Part shown: positions 1 through 11,517 of the stretch, piece after piece
Layout: the number at the start of each line of letters is the position of its first letter
Position numbering within the stretch: position 1 is the first letter of the stretch
Assembly (NCBI GenBank): GCA_029721435.1
Contig: CM056587.1
Span: 16,340,667 to 16,404,666, forward strand
DNA length: 64,000 nucleotides
Origin: Gymnothorax reevesii
Lineage: Eukaryota; Chordata; Actinopteri; Anguilliformes; Muraenidae
Direction: 5' to 3'
Notes under the pieces: generated by a model
What the model was told of the DNA's origin: nothing
The model's database searches: none
Seen by the model: the letters and a program-made list of their open reading frames with translations, nothing else
Position numbers and translations under genes: made by a program

Positions 1-1168
1 TTCAAAAATGTGACGACAGTAAACTTCTTAGCTGAATAATAATGGTGAAATTATTGAACACTGAACACTGAGACTTTTATTCAGCTTCTCTGTTGTGTGT
101 CTGCGCCTACCAGGGAAAGAATTCAACAATTCAACAAAAAAGACCTTTACACTAGAACACTTCATATAAATGCCCAGCTTCGGGATAAATCTAAACAAGC
201 CCCCCCGAAAATAAAATTAGGTCCCGCTGGACATAAAATCTTTAGACTAAGTTGTTTTAATTTTACAAATGGCGCTGACTGATATTGCTTTACAGTTCTC
301 AAACTCCCCATATCCAGAACATATTAGAACATATCTTAACAGGGACGCCATCTTTGAGAAGTGCCATATTTCACAGTGTGGTGTTCAGTGGAATTTCAGA
401 CAAATGCTGCATTTCCGTCACAAAATTTTTTTACTATTTTCTTTACAGGAAAACAGAGGGACTGCCCTCCTAAGCACAGCGCTAAGCGAATAACGGGGAG
501 CGCAGGGCAAATGCAAGGTGTATTTAAACAGATTTAACTCCATAGTGTTTTAGTAAACAAGTTTCAAAGTTTGTTTCTGCAGGCCTATGACCTAGATGCT
601 TAGTAAAAAAGGGGGAGATCAGGCATTGTACAGGGCGTATTTCAGTGGAAGTACTTTAGTGCCGGGTGTGCAGAGGGCATGTTTTATTCAGAGGGAGTCA
701 GTGGCACAGAGGACAGGGACAGTTGGGGCTGAGGTTAATGGGGAAAAGTCCTCCTGCTCTGAGAGGGTATCCACTTCCTCTGGACTGCAAGCACACAAAA
801 ACCACAGAGGAAGATGGGGAAAGATGTCTCACTCCTAACATGACAGCTGCATTGCCCATAAATGTCTAAACATACTGCATCATTACTGCTCAAAAAGGTC
901 CACTGGAGACACAAATGTGCTGGTAAAAGCCTCCAGTGGGGCTTAGGATTCTGACTTGATCCTCTTGGATGAACTTTGATGTTGGGCCCCTGAACAAGGC
1001 CCTTCACCCCTCAAGAAAATGCATGTTGGGCTGTACCCCCCATTACTCACTATCCATCCCTCACAACTCTTCTATCGGGCATTTCCCTTAGGGGTCCTTG
1101 AACAAGAGAAACATGTTCTCAATGGAGCTTTCCCTGGTTAAATACTACTGGTAAAAAAAAAACTAAAA

Positions 1169-1219
1169 ATAATAATAATAATAATATATAATAAGTGTGT
1201 GTGTGTGTGTGGGGGGGGG
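1169..1219. repeat. Compound microsatellite (AAT)n-(GT)n-poly(G)
   Basis: A run of AAT units, then about eight GT units, then ten Gs, directly visible. It probably varies in length between individuals. Confidence 0.9.
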
Positions 1220-1333
1220 CTGGATGTAATTCTAACAAGGCTCACTCCATGAGAGTGCAAATACCTTGGCAGTCTGCTACTTAATTACAGAATATATAAT
1301 GAACATCCATATGGAGTGAGCAGAAAAGAATAA

Positions 1334-4300
1334 TAGCCCTTTAAAGGGGACCTAATATGCTATTTTTCCAAGTTTATATTTTGGTCTTTGACTCCCCCAG
1401 AGTACTCCTGATCGCACAAAGTAAAGAAAGGGTACTTATTTCGATCATACTGCCATCCTAAAGAAAACCCATTTGTAGTCCATAGTAGCCTCTGCCTGAA
1501 ACGCCTCATTGGGGTGGCTCTTCCGCTATGGCCCCCACTCCCCGTGTGCCCACTTTCTTCTGACTGGCCAGCTCTGTGGAGGGCGGATCTAGGCGGGACG
1601 ATGCAGTGTCACAGTGAAACGTGAGATGCGTCTGCCATCTGAGCTAAGGAATCAGCGGGGAAATTCTGCTATAAAACGCAGTACATGTGTATAGATCTAA
1701 TGAAATTAACTTGTTCAAATAAACGCAATGGCTAAAGTGGAGGACACAGTGCAAAAGTCTTGCAGCTCAAGCACGAATTTGCTATCGGCTACAGTTTGCT
1801 ACGGCAACAGTTGGTGAGTACAGCGGTTTTACTACTCCTAGCTAGGATGCAGAGGAAGCTAGAATCCACCCCATATAGACACATTTGTAGAACGGGTCGA
1901 CAATCCCAAGTGTAGACCGGAGACCGTAGAAATCCGGTGGGTCTGAGGTTAGAGGGAAACATGGACAGTGAGGGGCAGCTAAAAGTGGACCAACAGCTTA
2001 TGGACTGCTTTGGTGTGTATTAGGACCTGCTGGTTCATACGCATAGCCATGGTGTGTTGTTAACATGGAGAAACGAACAGCATACGCGCTGGTATATGAC
2101 GGAGGGGCGAAAGCTCCGAGCTAAACGACCTTTTCGGAAATTGCCCGTGGTAATGGTTTACTTATTGCTTTAGAATGACCACCTTTTCCTCGCGAAAATT
2201 TGGGCGCATTATGGATAGCGTGTGAGAGCAAGTCAGAGCTCAGGTAATGTCATGAATATAATACAGGTTTTACAGACTGTAGGTTCCGCCTGCGAGAACC
2301 GTTGCTTATGTGGAGCTAGCGAATCAATCACTTTTACCGGAAAGAATTAATTATTCAATCGATGGCAATGCAGCGTTTGTCATACTGGACACGATAGCCT
2401 GTGCGCTTCCCTATTGCTTTCACCGATAGTATCAGAGAGCTTGCCCAGCCATTGGAGATGTATCAGGCTTACCCCGGTCAAGGATAAGATAAGCAATCAT
2501 TTCATAAGCACCCAAAAACGCACCCTAAGCTTTGCAAAATCTATGTCTGGTCTAACTGTAGCCCAACTCGGCAGACACATACACCACCTCTCTGGTTAGC
2601 TTCAACTGTAGTGGCTACAATCAGGCAATGTTATGATGAAACTGTCACATTGATGCTTACCAAAGTAACACAAGCATACCGATCATAATTGCTGCATATA
2701 AGTTAACCAAGAGCATTTTTAATTAGCAGAGCACGCGAACTAGCACTGTAGCTGATAAGCGGTCATGACTTTGAATGTCGCGCGTCCGGTGTGAAAGCTG
2801 CTTAATGAGCCTATATGCCTGTATTCGCGTCTCTGCATTGACTTTGAATGTAGCTAATCTGGCGCGCGAAAAATTTGTTTCGCGCCCCGTGTGAAAGCTG
2901 CTTAACGAACCTATAATGCCCGTTTTTCTTCTTTGCATTGACTTTGAAAGTAGCTAATCTGTCGCACGAAAAATTTGTTTTGCATCCTGTGTGAAAGCTG
3001 CTTGACAACGTGTATTTGCGTCGTTGCATTGACTTTGAATGTAGGCTAATCTGTCCAGCGAAATAAATTTTTCGTGTCTGATTGAAAGCAGCTTTATGGA
3101 CATGCGACAGCTAGAGAGAGCTTGGTTATGTTATGAACAAAATACAGGTGTTGCAGACCGTAAGTTCCCTTAGCATAGACAAGTTGCTTATGTGGAGCAA
3201 GCAAATTGATCACTTCTACAGGAAAGAATCGCCTATTTAATCTCTGCCTTTTTCGGCTTTTTATTAGCCACAACAATTTCTCAAGGGGGATGAAATTATG
3301 TCAAGGTAGTTCAGAGAAATCATTTTTAAACCAGCAGAGCTTCGGCGTTTCGCATTGCTTTCATGGTAGCACCAGAGGGCTTGCTCGGACATTTGTGAAG
3401 TAAGTTATCCAAGTGATCCCAGTCATGGATAACTGAAGCGATCACTAACTGTAGTAGCAACAATCGGGTATGATTGCATGATGAAACTGCCACATTGATA
3501 CTTACCGAAGTAACACAAGCATACCAATCAGAATTACTGCATATACGTTAACCAGGAGCTTTTTTAATTAGCATGACACGCAAACTAACATGCAGTAGCT
3601 AGTAACCGAGTGGTCATAACCAGTTAGCTTCAAATGAGGTTTATGTTCACACACCTTCTGTAGAATTTCCCCTGATATCACTCTTGCATAATTAGGACAC
3701 AAACATTAGCAACAGTAACTTGGCTATGTTAGCCGCAGTGCTACAGCTACAATCAACTGGCTATCACGTCAGGTTGGCTTATGCGGTAAAAGCAACTTAC
3801 AGCTTCTGTGTCTGTGAGTCACGGACAGTTACGACAGATACAAAGCCTGCGTTTGAGGCTAGTTGTTAGTGCTAACTACCGCGAGCGGTCCTGCTAGCCA
3901 CCCGTAATGTGTTAGCTTCACTTACATTATTTGCAGTTATATGGTTACTTACAGCTTGTGGCTTCAAGCACTTGATCGATGCAACTGCTTCAGGTTTGAG
4001 AAGCAGTTGAAACGCTTATCCTGAGTTGAAATATCCTTTATTGACAAAGCTGTCTTTGGTGAAATGCTGAGCACAAACATCTAACGTTCCCTTTGGCCGT
4101 GGCTGTTTGCTGCCGGCAAACAAAAAAAGCTACCCACTGATTTCTGGTGCCATCGTTTTTTGGAAGAGAAATATTTGTTTTTTTCCGCGTCCAAAAGTAA
4201 ACGGACAAGTAGCTTTGGGAGAGATACTGACAAAATTGCATGATCTGCAGTTCTTCTTTTGTATTTCCGAAAGTGTAGATGCTACTAAGGCATAGTATAA

Positions 4301-4430
4301 TCTGCCGTTGTTAGTGCCTGCTAGAATAGTTTCTGGTGTGGGCTGGTCCAGCGCAATGGTTGGCTCTGGCTAGGTCTGTACTAAATGGACGGCACAACCT
4401 GACGTCAGGTTTTACCCAGATCTCGTGAAG
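1334..4430. mobile_element. Composite interspersed repeat, probable non-autonomous DNA transposon
   Basis: The left boundary reads TTTAAAGGGGACCTAATATG. This resembles the ends of teleost elements that start with an AGGGGACCTATTATGC-type terminus, recalled from general familiarity and not from a search. The interior contains a duplicated segment and a ~90-bp tandem array, listed separately. No matching inverted terminus was found on the right, so the right limit is a guess based on where the internal style of sequence stops. No transposase frame is visible. Confidence 0.4.
2222..3632. repeat. Duplicated ~530-bp segment flanking a 4-copy ~90-bp tandem array
   Basis: The segment 2222-2763 and the segment 3108-3632 align along their length. 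Both contain the block TTGCTTATGTGGAGC, then GGAAAGAAT, then a block with AAGTAACACAAGCATACC and GTTAACCA. Between them lie four units starting at about 2764, 2836, 2936 and 3026. The units share GACTTTGAAtGTAGCTAATCTG and GTGTGAAAGCTGCTT and are 70-100 bp long. The order is A, four units of b, A'. Function is unknown. Confidence 0.88.
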
Positions 4431-5269
4431 ATCTCGTGAGGAGCTGTTCAGAGAGGAAATCACGCTCACTAAATCACGTTCGTGGATTACAGCAAAATCC
4501 CTGTATCTTATGTTTAGAAACTTTTCAGAAGTTGTGCATGGACAACCAACATTATACCATTACTACTATGTATTTAAAGAAGGATAAGCATGTTAAAAAT
4601 GGTGTCTTTAAAATGGTGTTGTGGTACAAATACAATACACGTCAAAGGTTTAGACACATTTTGCTAATGTCACAGCACTCTGTTTTTAGAAAAATTTAAA
4701 AGGCTTAACTTTCTCTAATCTCAAATGGAATCTGGTAAGAGGTAAACAGTCAGAAATTAAAAGAGAATAACTTACTTATTTGAATAATGTTCAAAATTTG
4801 GTCATTCACAAAGAAGCTATATTTTGCAAAGTAAACAGACAAACAACCTCCTTCCGTTTTCCAACAGCGGAATTAAAGTTAAGCTGTTTTAGGACTTACT
4901 GGGCAAAAAAGGTCAATGAAAAGCAAACCTCAAGTGCAGCACACCTTTGGGCAGTTAGTTGACAGCTCAGCTGCAAACTCATTACAGTTATATAACTGCC
5001 CTAGTAAAAAAAAAGGATGAGTATGCTCAGCAATTATGACAACAAATGCTGGTTAGTTTGATTGAAAAAGAATAAGATCTTTTGTTGTAAAATACAACAA
5101 ACTGTTGTAAAACTGTTTACTTTTGTAAAATGCTCAATTCTTTATTTAAGATGTGGTTACAATGTGGTTATGTGAAAACTTTTGACAGGTACTGGACATG
5201 TGAACCTGACAGCGCTCACCATTCGCATTCATCCCACCTGCTTATCTGGTGTGGCGTGGATTAGTGTGT

Positions 5270-5580
5270 GGCTAGCTGGGGGTGATGTGGAGGGGGGGGG
5301 GGGGGGCGGGGGGTGAGGTGGTTGTGGTCCTGCTTCTGTATTCTACCCTGGGGTACGGATCCCCGATTTCCCCAACTCCCCGAAAACAAAACCCGTCCCA
5401 TCTTTTGACGAGAACATCTGCTTCCCACGAGGGGCCGCCAGAACCTCCGAAAATCTCTGCCAGCTTCCTGTGAGACAACGCCCAAGAGCGGGACGGTCCG
5501 ATTTCTCCCACAAAGACCATCCAGCTAGTCCTCCGGATCTCAAAGATCCCCCGGGCCGGAGTCCGGCACTGTAAATGAGG
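5270..5580. other. GC- and CpG-rich block with poly(G) tract
   Basis: A run of 15 Gs (5292-5306), one C and six more Gs is followed by about 260 bp of unusually GC- and CpG-rich sequence in an AT-rich setting. Minus-strand frames are open for about 80 codons. They show no recognisable domain and no Gly-X-Y pattern. It could be a small CpG island, an old GC-rich insertion or a regulatory block. No gene call is supported. Confidence 0.5.
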
Positions 5581-5813
5581 TCAGGGCATTAAACTCTCTT
5601 TTCTCCAGGCTCATCCCAGCTCATGTCCTAGGATAATTGCAGCCGTCTGTCTGCCTGCTGTAAAGGAGGTAGGTTGTGTAGATGCAGTGGCCTGGCCTTG
5701 TCAATGCCAGCTCTGTCTCACGCAAACAATACAGCCCTTATCCGCACGATTGTCTTAAAGCGCATCTGAGGATCCAAGCACATGGCGAGGGCCCATGCAG
5801 CAGCTGCAAACGG

Positions 5814-5835
5814 GTGTGTGTGTGTGTGTGTGTGT
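5814..5835. repeat. (GT)n microsatellite
   Basis: Eleven GT units in a row, directly visible. Confidence 0.95.
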
Positions 5836-6156
5836 TCATGCCCGTGAGAATGAATACATACACAAGCTTGAGATATATTATTGAAGGAACAGAGGAAATA
5901 ATATATTCAGTTTTATGGGGGAAAATGAGAAGAAGATGGTTGAGGTTAAATATGTCATTGACTGTTTGCTGTAGAACCCTGTTGATCACACTTGGTGTTT
6001 TTGAATTGGAGGAACTTTTTCATCTTTCTAAGAACTTAGTTCTGAAAACCCTCCTCTTCGTGGTATTTGAACTGCAGGAACTGTGAATGATTGTAGTTCT
6101 TAGAACTGTGTTTTGAGAAACTTTTTAACCACCAACTTCAGAATAGGTACTTTAGC

Positions 6157-8722
6157 TAGTGATGCACAATATGAAAAATTTCCACCGATACCGATAACAG
6201 ATCATTTCCTGCTTCTCATTGTTGATACCGATAACGATAAACGATAAGTTCATATTTTTACATTTAATATAATCTTCTTATAATCAGCAGTTTGTGCATT
6301 CAGGAGAATAACAAATATAGGATGCAGTGATGAAAAACTGATATTTCAGTAGCTCTGGCCTATTTATAACAGCAAACAAAAGTTTTGGCTGTTCAACTGT
6401 TAATTTATCTTTTTCATGTCATATCACACAAATAGTTGCGGTCATTTGCTGTAAATAACAATAACAGCAGCAAAAGACACTAAATATAAAATTATGTGCA
6501 TTAACTTTCCCCCTCTCGAAATCCTCGCTGAACAAGTTCTGCAAACAGCAATGCTATTATCTTATGCCACTGAGAAAAACGATCACACTAGTGAAGCCAT
6601 GTTGATTATTAGTCTGGCAGAGACGGGGCCAGGCTTGGGTCATGCCAGGGCCATAGATATTGGCTGTGTCCAAAATCACTCACTACTCACTATATAGTGC
6701 ACTATATAGTCGGTTCGCCATTTTGTAGGGCTGTCCGAATTGTTTGTAAGAATTTTTATCCCCTATATAGTGAACACATTACATCCCACAATCAACTGCG
6801 AAATGTAGTGAACATCCAATTGTCAGTAACCCAGCTATACATCTCATCATGCACTGCACACAAACCGAAAAGCTCCGAAAGAGCTGCATTTAGACAAAGG
6901 AGTTTGAAAACAGGCACAAGACATTTATTAACTTCAGGTGCGAAAATGTTTTGTTTTTTTTTAATTGGAAACCAAGCAGTGCAAGAGACCCTTTTTTTTT
7001 TACACAGGATATAAACGGACATTTAGGTACTATTAAAATGAATAATGATGAGTTAGAGGACAAAAAATTGATGATGATATAAAAAAATTTATGGCAAATT
7101 TTATTATTTAAACAATAATTGTAACAAACACAGTGGGAAATATACTCCATTTGGTTATTACAGAAATACGCCCAAATCCTTCAACTGAAGTTGAATAGGT
7201 ACGATTTAAGTTTGCGACAACAATGACCCTATTAACAGTTGCGACAAAACGAGCCAGGTAGTGTCCGAGAGCATTTCTTTCCTCTACCAATGAGCTCAAT
7301 ATATAGCCAGCTACATAGTGAGTCCCTTTATAGTGAGTACGGAATAGTGAATGAGTGAGTGATTTCGGACACAGCCAGTGAGTTACAAAAAATTCCGGCG
7401 CACTCCTGGGTACTGGGAACTTCCAATAGTTCCAAAAGCGGATTCTCACAGCTTCGTACCGATTCACTTCCATTGGGACAACAACGACAGTAAGTAATAA
7501 AATATTGAAGTCTTATGATTCACGAAATGTATATATCACATCAGTGGTTGTGTGTCATTTATAACCTATAAATTGTGTCTTTTTGGTACGGCGATATAAA
7601 TATATTTTAAGTCTGAATTAGTTGTGATAATTTAAGCTCATGTTCTTTGCTTCTAGTTTAGCTTGGTCAGCTGTGGGAATTCAGTCATGAACTCTATGGA
7701 GTTTCTATTTCTATCTCTCAAAAAACCGATATAAATCACGACGGTAAATGATAGGATTAAGTGCCTGTGACTGGTTTCGGTGAAGTTTTTTGTTTAAAAG
7801 TTAGCTTTGACATTTTGACATGCTCTTACCTAGCCTAGCTTGATCAACTGTTTTAGGTTTAATCACGAATGGTTGCAGAGTTTCTCACTTCGTTTAGCTT
7901 TCAATAACCGTTTCAGATTAATAACACTTGTTACTCGTAAAATTGGATGAAACTACAAGTTAGGACGTTGATGGCCAATGTGTCACCATTATGTTTTAGC
8001 TAGCTCTTTGAAATTTCATCTGTCAATTTGCATTTGCCATGGCAGGCGCTGTTAGCTTTCCAGCGATCTTGCTGTATTCAGCTAGCTGTATTATATGCCA
8101 TGTTGTATTTCGCAAAAAGATGCTCTTTTAAATGATTTACTCTTGAAGAGATGTGGTGGCTGTGGTTAGTCTACATAACTTTTCTGTGCTCATTTTATTG
8201 TGCCATGTAGGCTTACCGTTCACACATCTGAGTAGTTACACTTATTTAAGTTGTCACCAGGTCACTATAAAAGCATGACCTTTATAAAACGTAGGTAAAT
8301 AATGTAATTCATTAAGAGAAATACGTTTGCGACAATTGTGAGAGGTTTAACTTAATATTTACCGTTCAGTAACACAATCGCTGCTGTCTGTCCCATAGGA
8401 GATCACGAGAGTGCGGCGTTTGTTTGGAACTATAGCGCTTCCCCACGAACCACAAGACCATTCAAACAACAAAGTCATGAGTGGCGCCACTCTGAGTTAT
8501 CTATCGCACTGGGTCCTGCTAGTAAGGTGCGATAGATGATGAAACCAGCGTGCCAAGGCCTGTTTTGGGGCTACTCGGCCTGCAAAAAATGTCCCCAATT
8601 TCGGTAATTTATCAGACCTTTTTTATCGGATGAAATGTTCCTATCGGATCAAAATCAAATGACGTCATTTCTCCCCAAATCGGCCGATATTTTATCGGTC
8701 CGATAAATATCCTGCATGCCTA
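6157..8722. mobile_element. hAT-superfamily non-autonomous element, 2.57 kb
   Basis: The left end starts TAGTGATGCAC and continues into CCGATACCGATAAC. The right end, read as reverse complement, starts TAGGCATGCAGG and continues into ATCGGACCGATAAAATATCGG. These ends resemble the GATGCACCGATA-type ends of fish hAT elements. The flanking 8 bp are ACTTTAGC (6149-6156) and ACTTTTGC (8723-8730), a 7-of-8 match, as expected for a hAT target-site duplication. No transposase frame is visible in the interior. A second element sits inside (6661-7377). The family identification is from memory of the terminus style. Confidence 0.7.
6661..7377. mobile_element. TIR element nested in the hAT-type element
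   Basis: The left terminus TGGCTGTGTCCAAAATCACT and the right terminus, read as reverse complement, TGGCTGTGTCCGAAATCACT form inverted repeats. The similarity extends roughly 45 bp through repeats of CACTAT and ATATAGTG. The terminus TGTGTCCGAAATCACTC is common in teleost genomes. No target-site duplication is evident and no long frame encodes a transposase. It is about 717 bp and non-autonomous. Confidence 0.75.
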
Positions 8723-8984
8723 ACTTTTGCAACACGAGGAGCTATTAGTGATGCAGTGTATGTTGATTGGTCAAACTCACGATCCAGCGGCACAACCGCC
8801 ATTTTCAAAAACCCACCAGCTGTGTAAATAGACAATGCAAAACACAACCACTTGAAGCCAACTTAAACAAGAGCAACGCAGAGCGTGGCATATGCCCCTG
8901 TATGTTGATCAAGGGCATATTGAAATGGCTGCTGTGGCGGCCATATTAGATATCACATGACGCTGGTTTTCGAAAGGAACCTTA

Positions 8985-9152
8985 CTCTAGCCACTCCCAA
9001 TACGCCATTAAGAAATGGCATCAATCCGACAAGGGATTCTATAGTTATCCCACGGAAATGAAAAGTTAACGGACGACGGACGGACAGACGACGGACGGAC
9101 ATGGTGTCGACATAATGCCCCCTTTCCTCTTTGGAGGGCGGGGGCATAAAAA
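8985..9152. repeat. Dispersed repeat tail with GGAC-rich stretch
   Basis: The sequence includes AGAAATGGCATCAATCCGAC, then TAGTTATCCCACGGAAA, then degenerate copies of GGAC/GGACGAC, ending near GGAGGGCGGGGGCATA. This layout, of a conserved body followed by a short G/C/A tetramer run and a short hairpin-like end, resembles 3' ends of dispersed repeats in fish. The class is not assigned. Confidence 0.5.
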
Positions 9153-9439
9153 TGGCAGACAAATGGACCAACAGAGAAGTACAGGCTTTACTCAGCATAC
9201 CTATATGCAACTGGAGAAATCAAAGGGGAAGTTGACTCTTTGAAGCGACATAAAAATATTCCACAGTGTTTGACTCAACTTGCTGTCTGGGGCGTCCATC
9301 ACACTGTCAAGCAATGTTGACAGAAAATCAAGAAGCTGAAAATGGATTAGAAAAACATAAAAGACTACAACAACCAAAGTGGATAGGACAGAAAAACAAG
9401 CAAGTGGTACGACACACTGGATGGTATCCTCGGCTACAC

Positions 9440-9508
9440 GAGCTGGAGCAGGGAGAGATCTAAAACATGCTGGGCCGGTGGACCTTCAGGATAGGTGTGG
9501 GAAACAAT
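9440..9508. mobile_element. Half of a hAT-type hairpin MITE
   Basis: GCTGGAGCAGGGAGAGATCT followed by AAACATGC and ending GGGAAACAATG corresponds to the right half of the hairpin element seen in full at 21786-21998 and 49803-50314. The left half is missing, so this is a truncated copy. Confidence 0.7.
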
Positions 9509-11029
9509 GTCTTTAGCGGGTAGGTGAAAATCTACAGGAAGAGCCAGGAAAATGTTTTTCATATTCTGCAAGCTTGCGTCAGAACACGCTTCACCAGCAT
9601 TTTTTTTCTGACTCTTACCTTCACAGGCGACATGATAAATCCAATTCAGGTCAATTTACGTTGTTTTTTCTCCTTCCAGGCCATCATTAAATTTGATGGA
9701 ATGTCTTTGTCAGTTGCCATAACTACAGCAAGATCAGATGTACACAGTTTTGCATTTTAATGGCAGGTAGCGAGAATTGCGGCCCTCGCAATCTTCCACA
9801 CTGCACAACCCGTACGATAACGGGAGAACGCGCGCAAGTTACCCAATTATTACTTCACTTCAGCTGGCTTCGGTCCATTGCGGTTCTGCTTGGGTTACCA
9901 CAGCCTTCTCTGGAGAATTGCGATGGAATGCTGAGGCTAACAGCTTGGTGGCAACAGGTGCACTTAGCTTTAACTTGCTCTCCTCGGCTGAGAGCAGAGT
10001 CACGTCTCGCAGATGCAAAAGAATGCAGGATCAGAGGGTAAAATTCCCCTCAGTATTTTGTCCAATGCCCAGGTTTCTCTAATGAGCACAATTCTTCAGC
10101 CTAGAGGTAAATCAATATAATCAGCCATCTGAGCTCATAAAGGAAACACAAGGCAGGACCTTTGCCACCTGCATCCAGGACTTTTCACCTCCAAGATTAT
10201 TATTTAACACTGCACAAGCACAGTTATTCCATATTAGGCTACTGAGAGTCAAGGCCATATCCAGTCATGTAAGAAATAGGACGCAGGAGTTCCATACTAT
10301 GAAAGGGAGTAGTGATGCAATTGTGAATTTGCCAACAATGCAAAGTGTTTAATCAGAGTGAAGCCTCGCTCTCATTTCAGAGTATATTCTTTTGGCGATA
10401 ATCAACAGTTTCTCTAAAAATGATTCTGCCCTGCTGAGATTGGTAAAAAAAGAGACTGTGGCAGACGCACAAAGTTTTTCCCTTAAAATTTTTCTCATAT
10501 TTTCATTCTTTGTTCATCCATCAAAATTCCAGGCACTCCAACAACTTCTTACAAAAAAAATGGCAATGTTTGAAGTGCCTTCTGCGAAAAGGGCCTTGAT
10601 TACAAGCACATGAACAATGATGTCACAGAATCGAGACTGGTGTCCAGATAGGATGTTGAACTATCACACGCCATGTTTAGCAGCTGTAAACACACTCAAT
10701 TTGAGTGTCAATGATTTGGGGAAGTCCGGTTTTATACGCGCGAGAGGTATAATAATAATAATTCCTATCAGGCCCGGCACAGCTGCGTCCAATCTTGCGA
10801 GGGAAGGGCCCCAGGATCCGAATGACCGCTGACATGGAAAATAGCCTACCACCCACAAAAGGAACATTACCCCAGCATCGCTCACCTATCAGACTAAACA
10901 ACTCAGCTCATGTTTCCCAGACTAAAGCAACATTAAACAAGCAGTGCAGTCGCCTCACGTTATTTCAGATCAGCCTCGACTGCAGAGAGCCAAACATCTT
11001 GCGTCACGGACAAGGTGACAAGGAAGGAT

Positions 11030-11041
11030 AGAATAATTAAG

Positions 11042-11083
<42 letters not shown>

Positions 11084-11310
11084 AGGGCACAGGGACAGAG
11101 AGAAAGAAGACGAGAGGGACACAGGGAAGGATAGAGGGAGAGATAATGGCAAAGGACAATGGGACAGAGAGCTGGGGAGATGTACAGTCGGACAGAAAAA
11201 AGGACAGAAAGGACAGACAAATGGAAGGAATGAGAGAGGAAGGACAGAGGGACAGAGAGAAGAGAAGAGGGACAAAGAGAGAAGAGAGGATGGACAGGCA
11301 GGCCTGAAGA
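11030..11310. repeat. (AG)n microsatellite in a purine-rich tract
   Basis: A pure AG run at 11047-11079 is followed by about 230 bp of degenerate GGACAGAGAG-like purine-rich sequence. Serine/leucine-rich open frames of about 90-110 codons on the other strand are translations of this tract and are not genes. It lies about 130 bp from the donor side of the collagen exon. Confidence 0.9.
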
Positions 11311-11436
11311 AAGAGCACCAATGGCAAAATGTGTCTTATGAGGTCATAATGTAGATTGCGACAAAGCTTACTCAAACACGCTGATGGAGGAGACAGGGAG
11401 AGGAAGAGAGAGATACAGGAAGAGGAAGTTACCTAC

Positions 11437-11517
11437 CCGTGCACCTTTTTCAGGAAAGCATTTACACGCCCCACTGCAGTCTCTCCCGTTGCACGGTCCG
11501 CTGTGACTCTTACCACC
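11437..11517 (-). CDS. col4a6: Type IV collagen alpha chain (col4a6-like), exon encoding start of 7S domain
   Basis: This 81-bp exon is bounded by an acceptor with a strong pyrimidine tract (TTTCCTTTTTTTCAG, minus strand) and a GTAGGT donor, and both ends are in phase 0. It encodes 27 residues starting GGKSHSGP, then [12 protein letters not shown], then FPEKGAR. That Cys pattern followed by PEKGxR(G) is the conserved start of the 7S domain just after the signal peptide in even-numbered type IV collagens. In the family these cysteines help cross-link collagen IV tetramers in basement membrane. From memory, K-S spacing and CFPEKGARG fit alpha-6 better than alpha-2 (conserved KKFDVPCGG) or alpha-4 (one residue shorter between cysteines). 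The residue after PC is Asn here, where human chains usually have Gly. It joins in frame to the signal-peptide exon 28.6 kb upstream. Collagen IV is near certain; paralogue 6 is likely. Confidence 0.85.

Larger units (their letters stand above)
1..11436 (-). other. Intronic sequence downstream of the col4a6-like 7S exon
   Basis: This is inferred to be intron following the minus-strand collagen exon at 11437-11517, because that exon ends in a clean GTAGGT donor and no Gly-X-Y exon could be seen further left on the minus strand. In human COL4A6 the early introns are very large, so the absence of another exon within 11 kb is expected. The stretch holds a composite repeat, a hAT-type element and simple repeats, listed separately. 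In 1-1160, 4430-5270, 5840-6148 and 9510-11030 I see no recognisable feature. Confidence 0.6.

Noticed and set aside
5261..5543. Minus-strand frames of 66-82 codons in the CpG-rich block, considered as a collagen exon
   Set aside because: Gly residues do not follow a Gly-X-Y period and no matching splice sites were found.
5682..6086. 134-codon plus-strand frame
   Set aside because: It runs across a (GT)n microsatellite (CVCVCVCV) and has no domain.
10960..11375. Three overlapping minus-strand frames of 86-112 codons rich in Ser, Leu and Pro
   Set aside because: They translate the AG-rich tract; there is no domain and no start context. The real exon is at 11437-11517 in a different frame.
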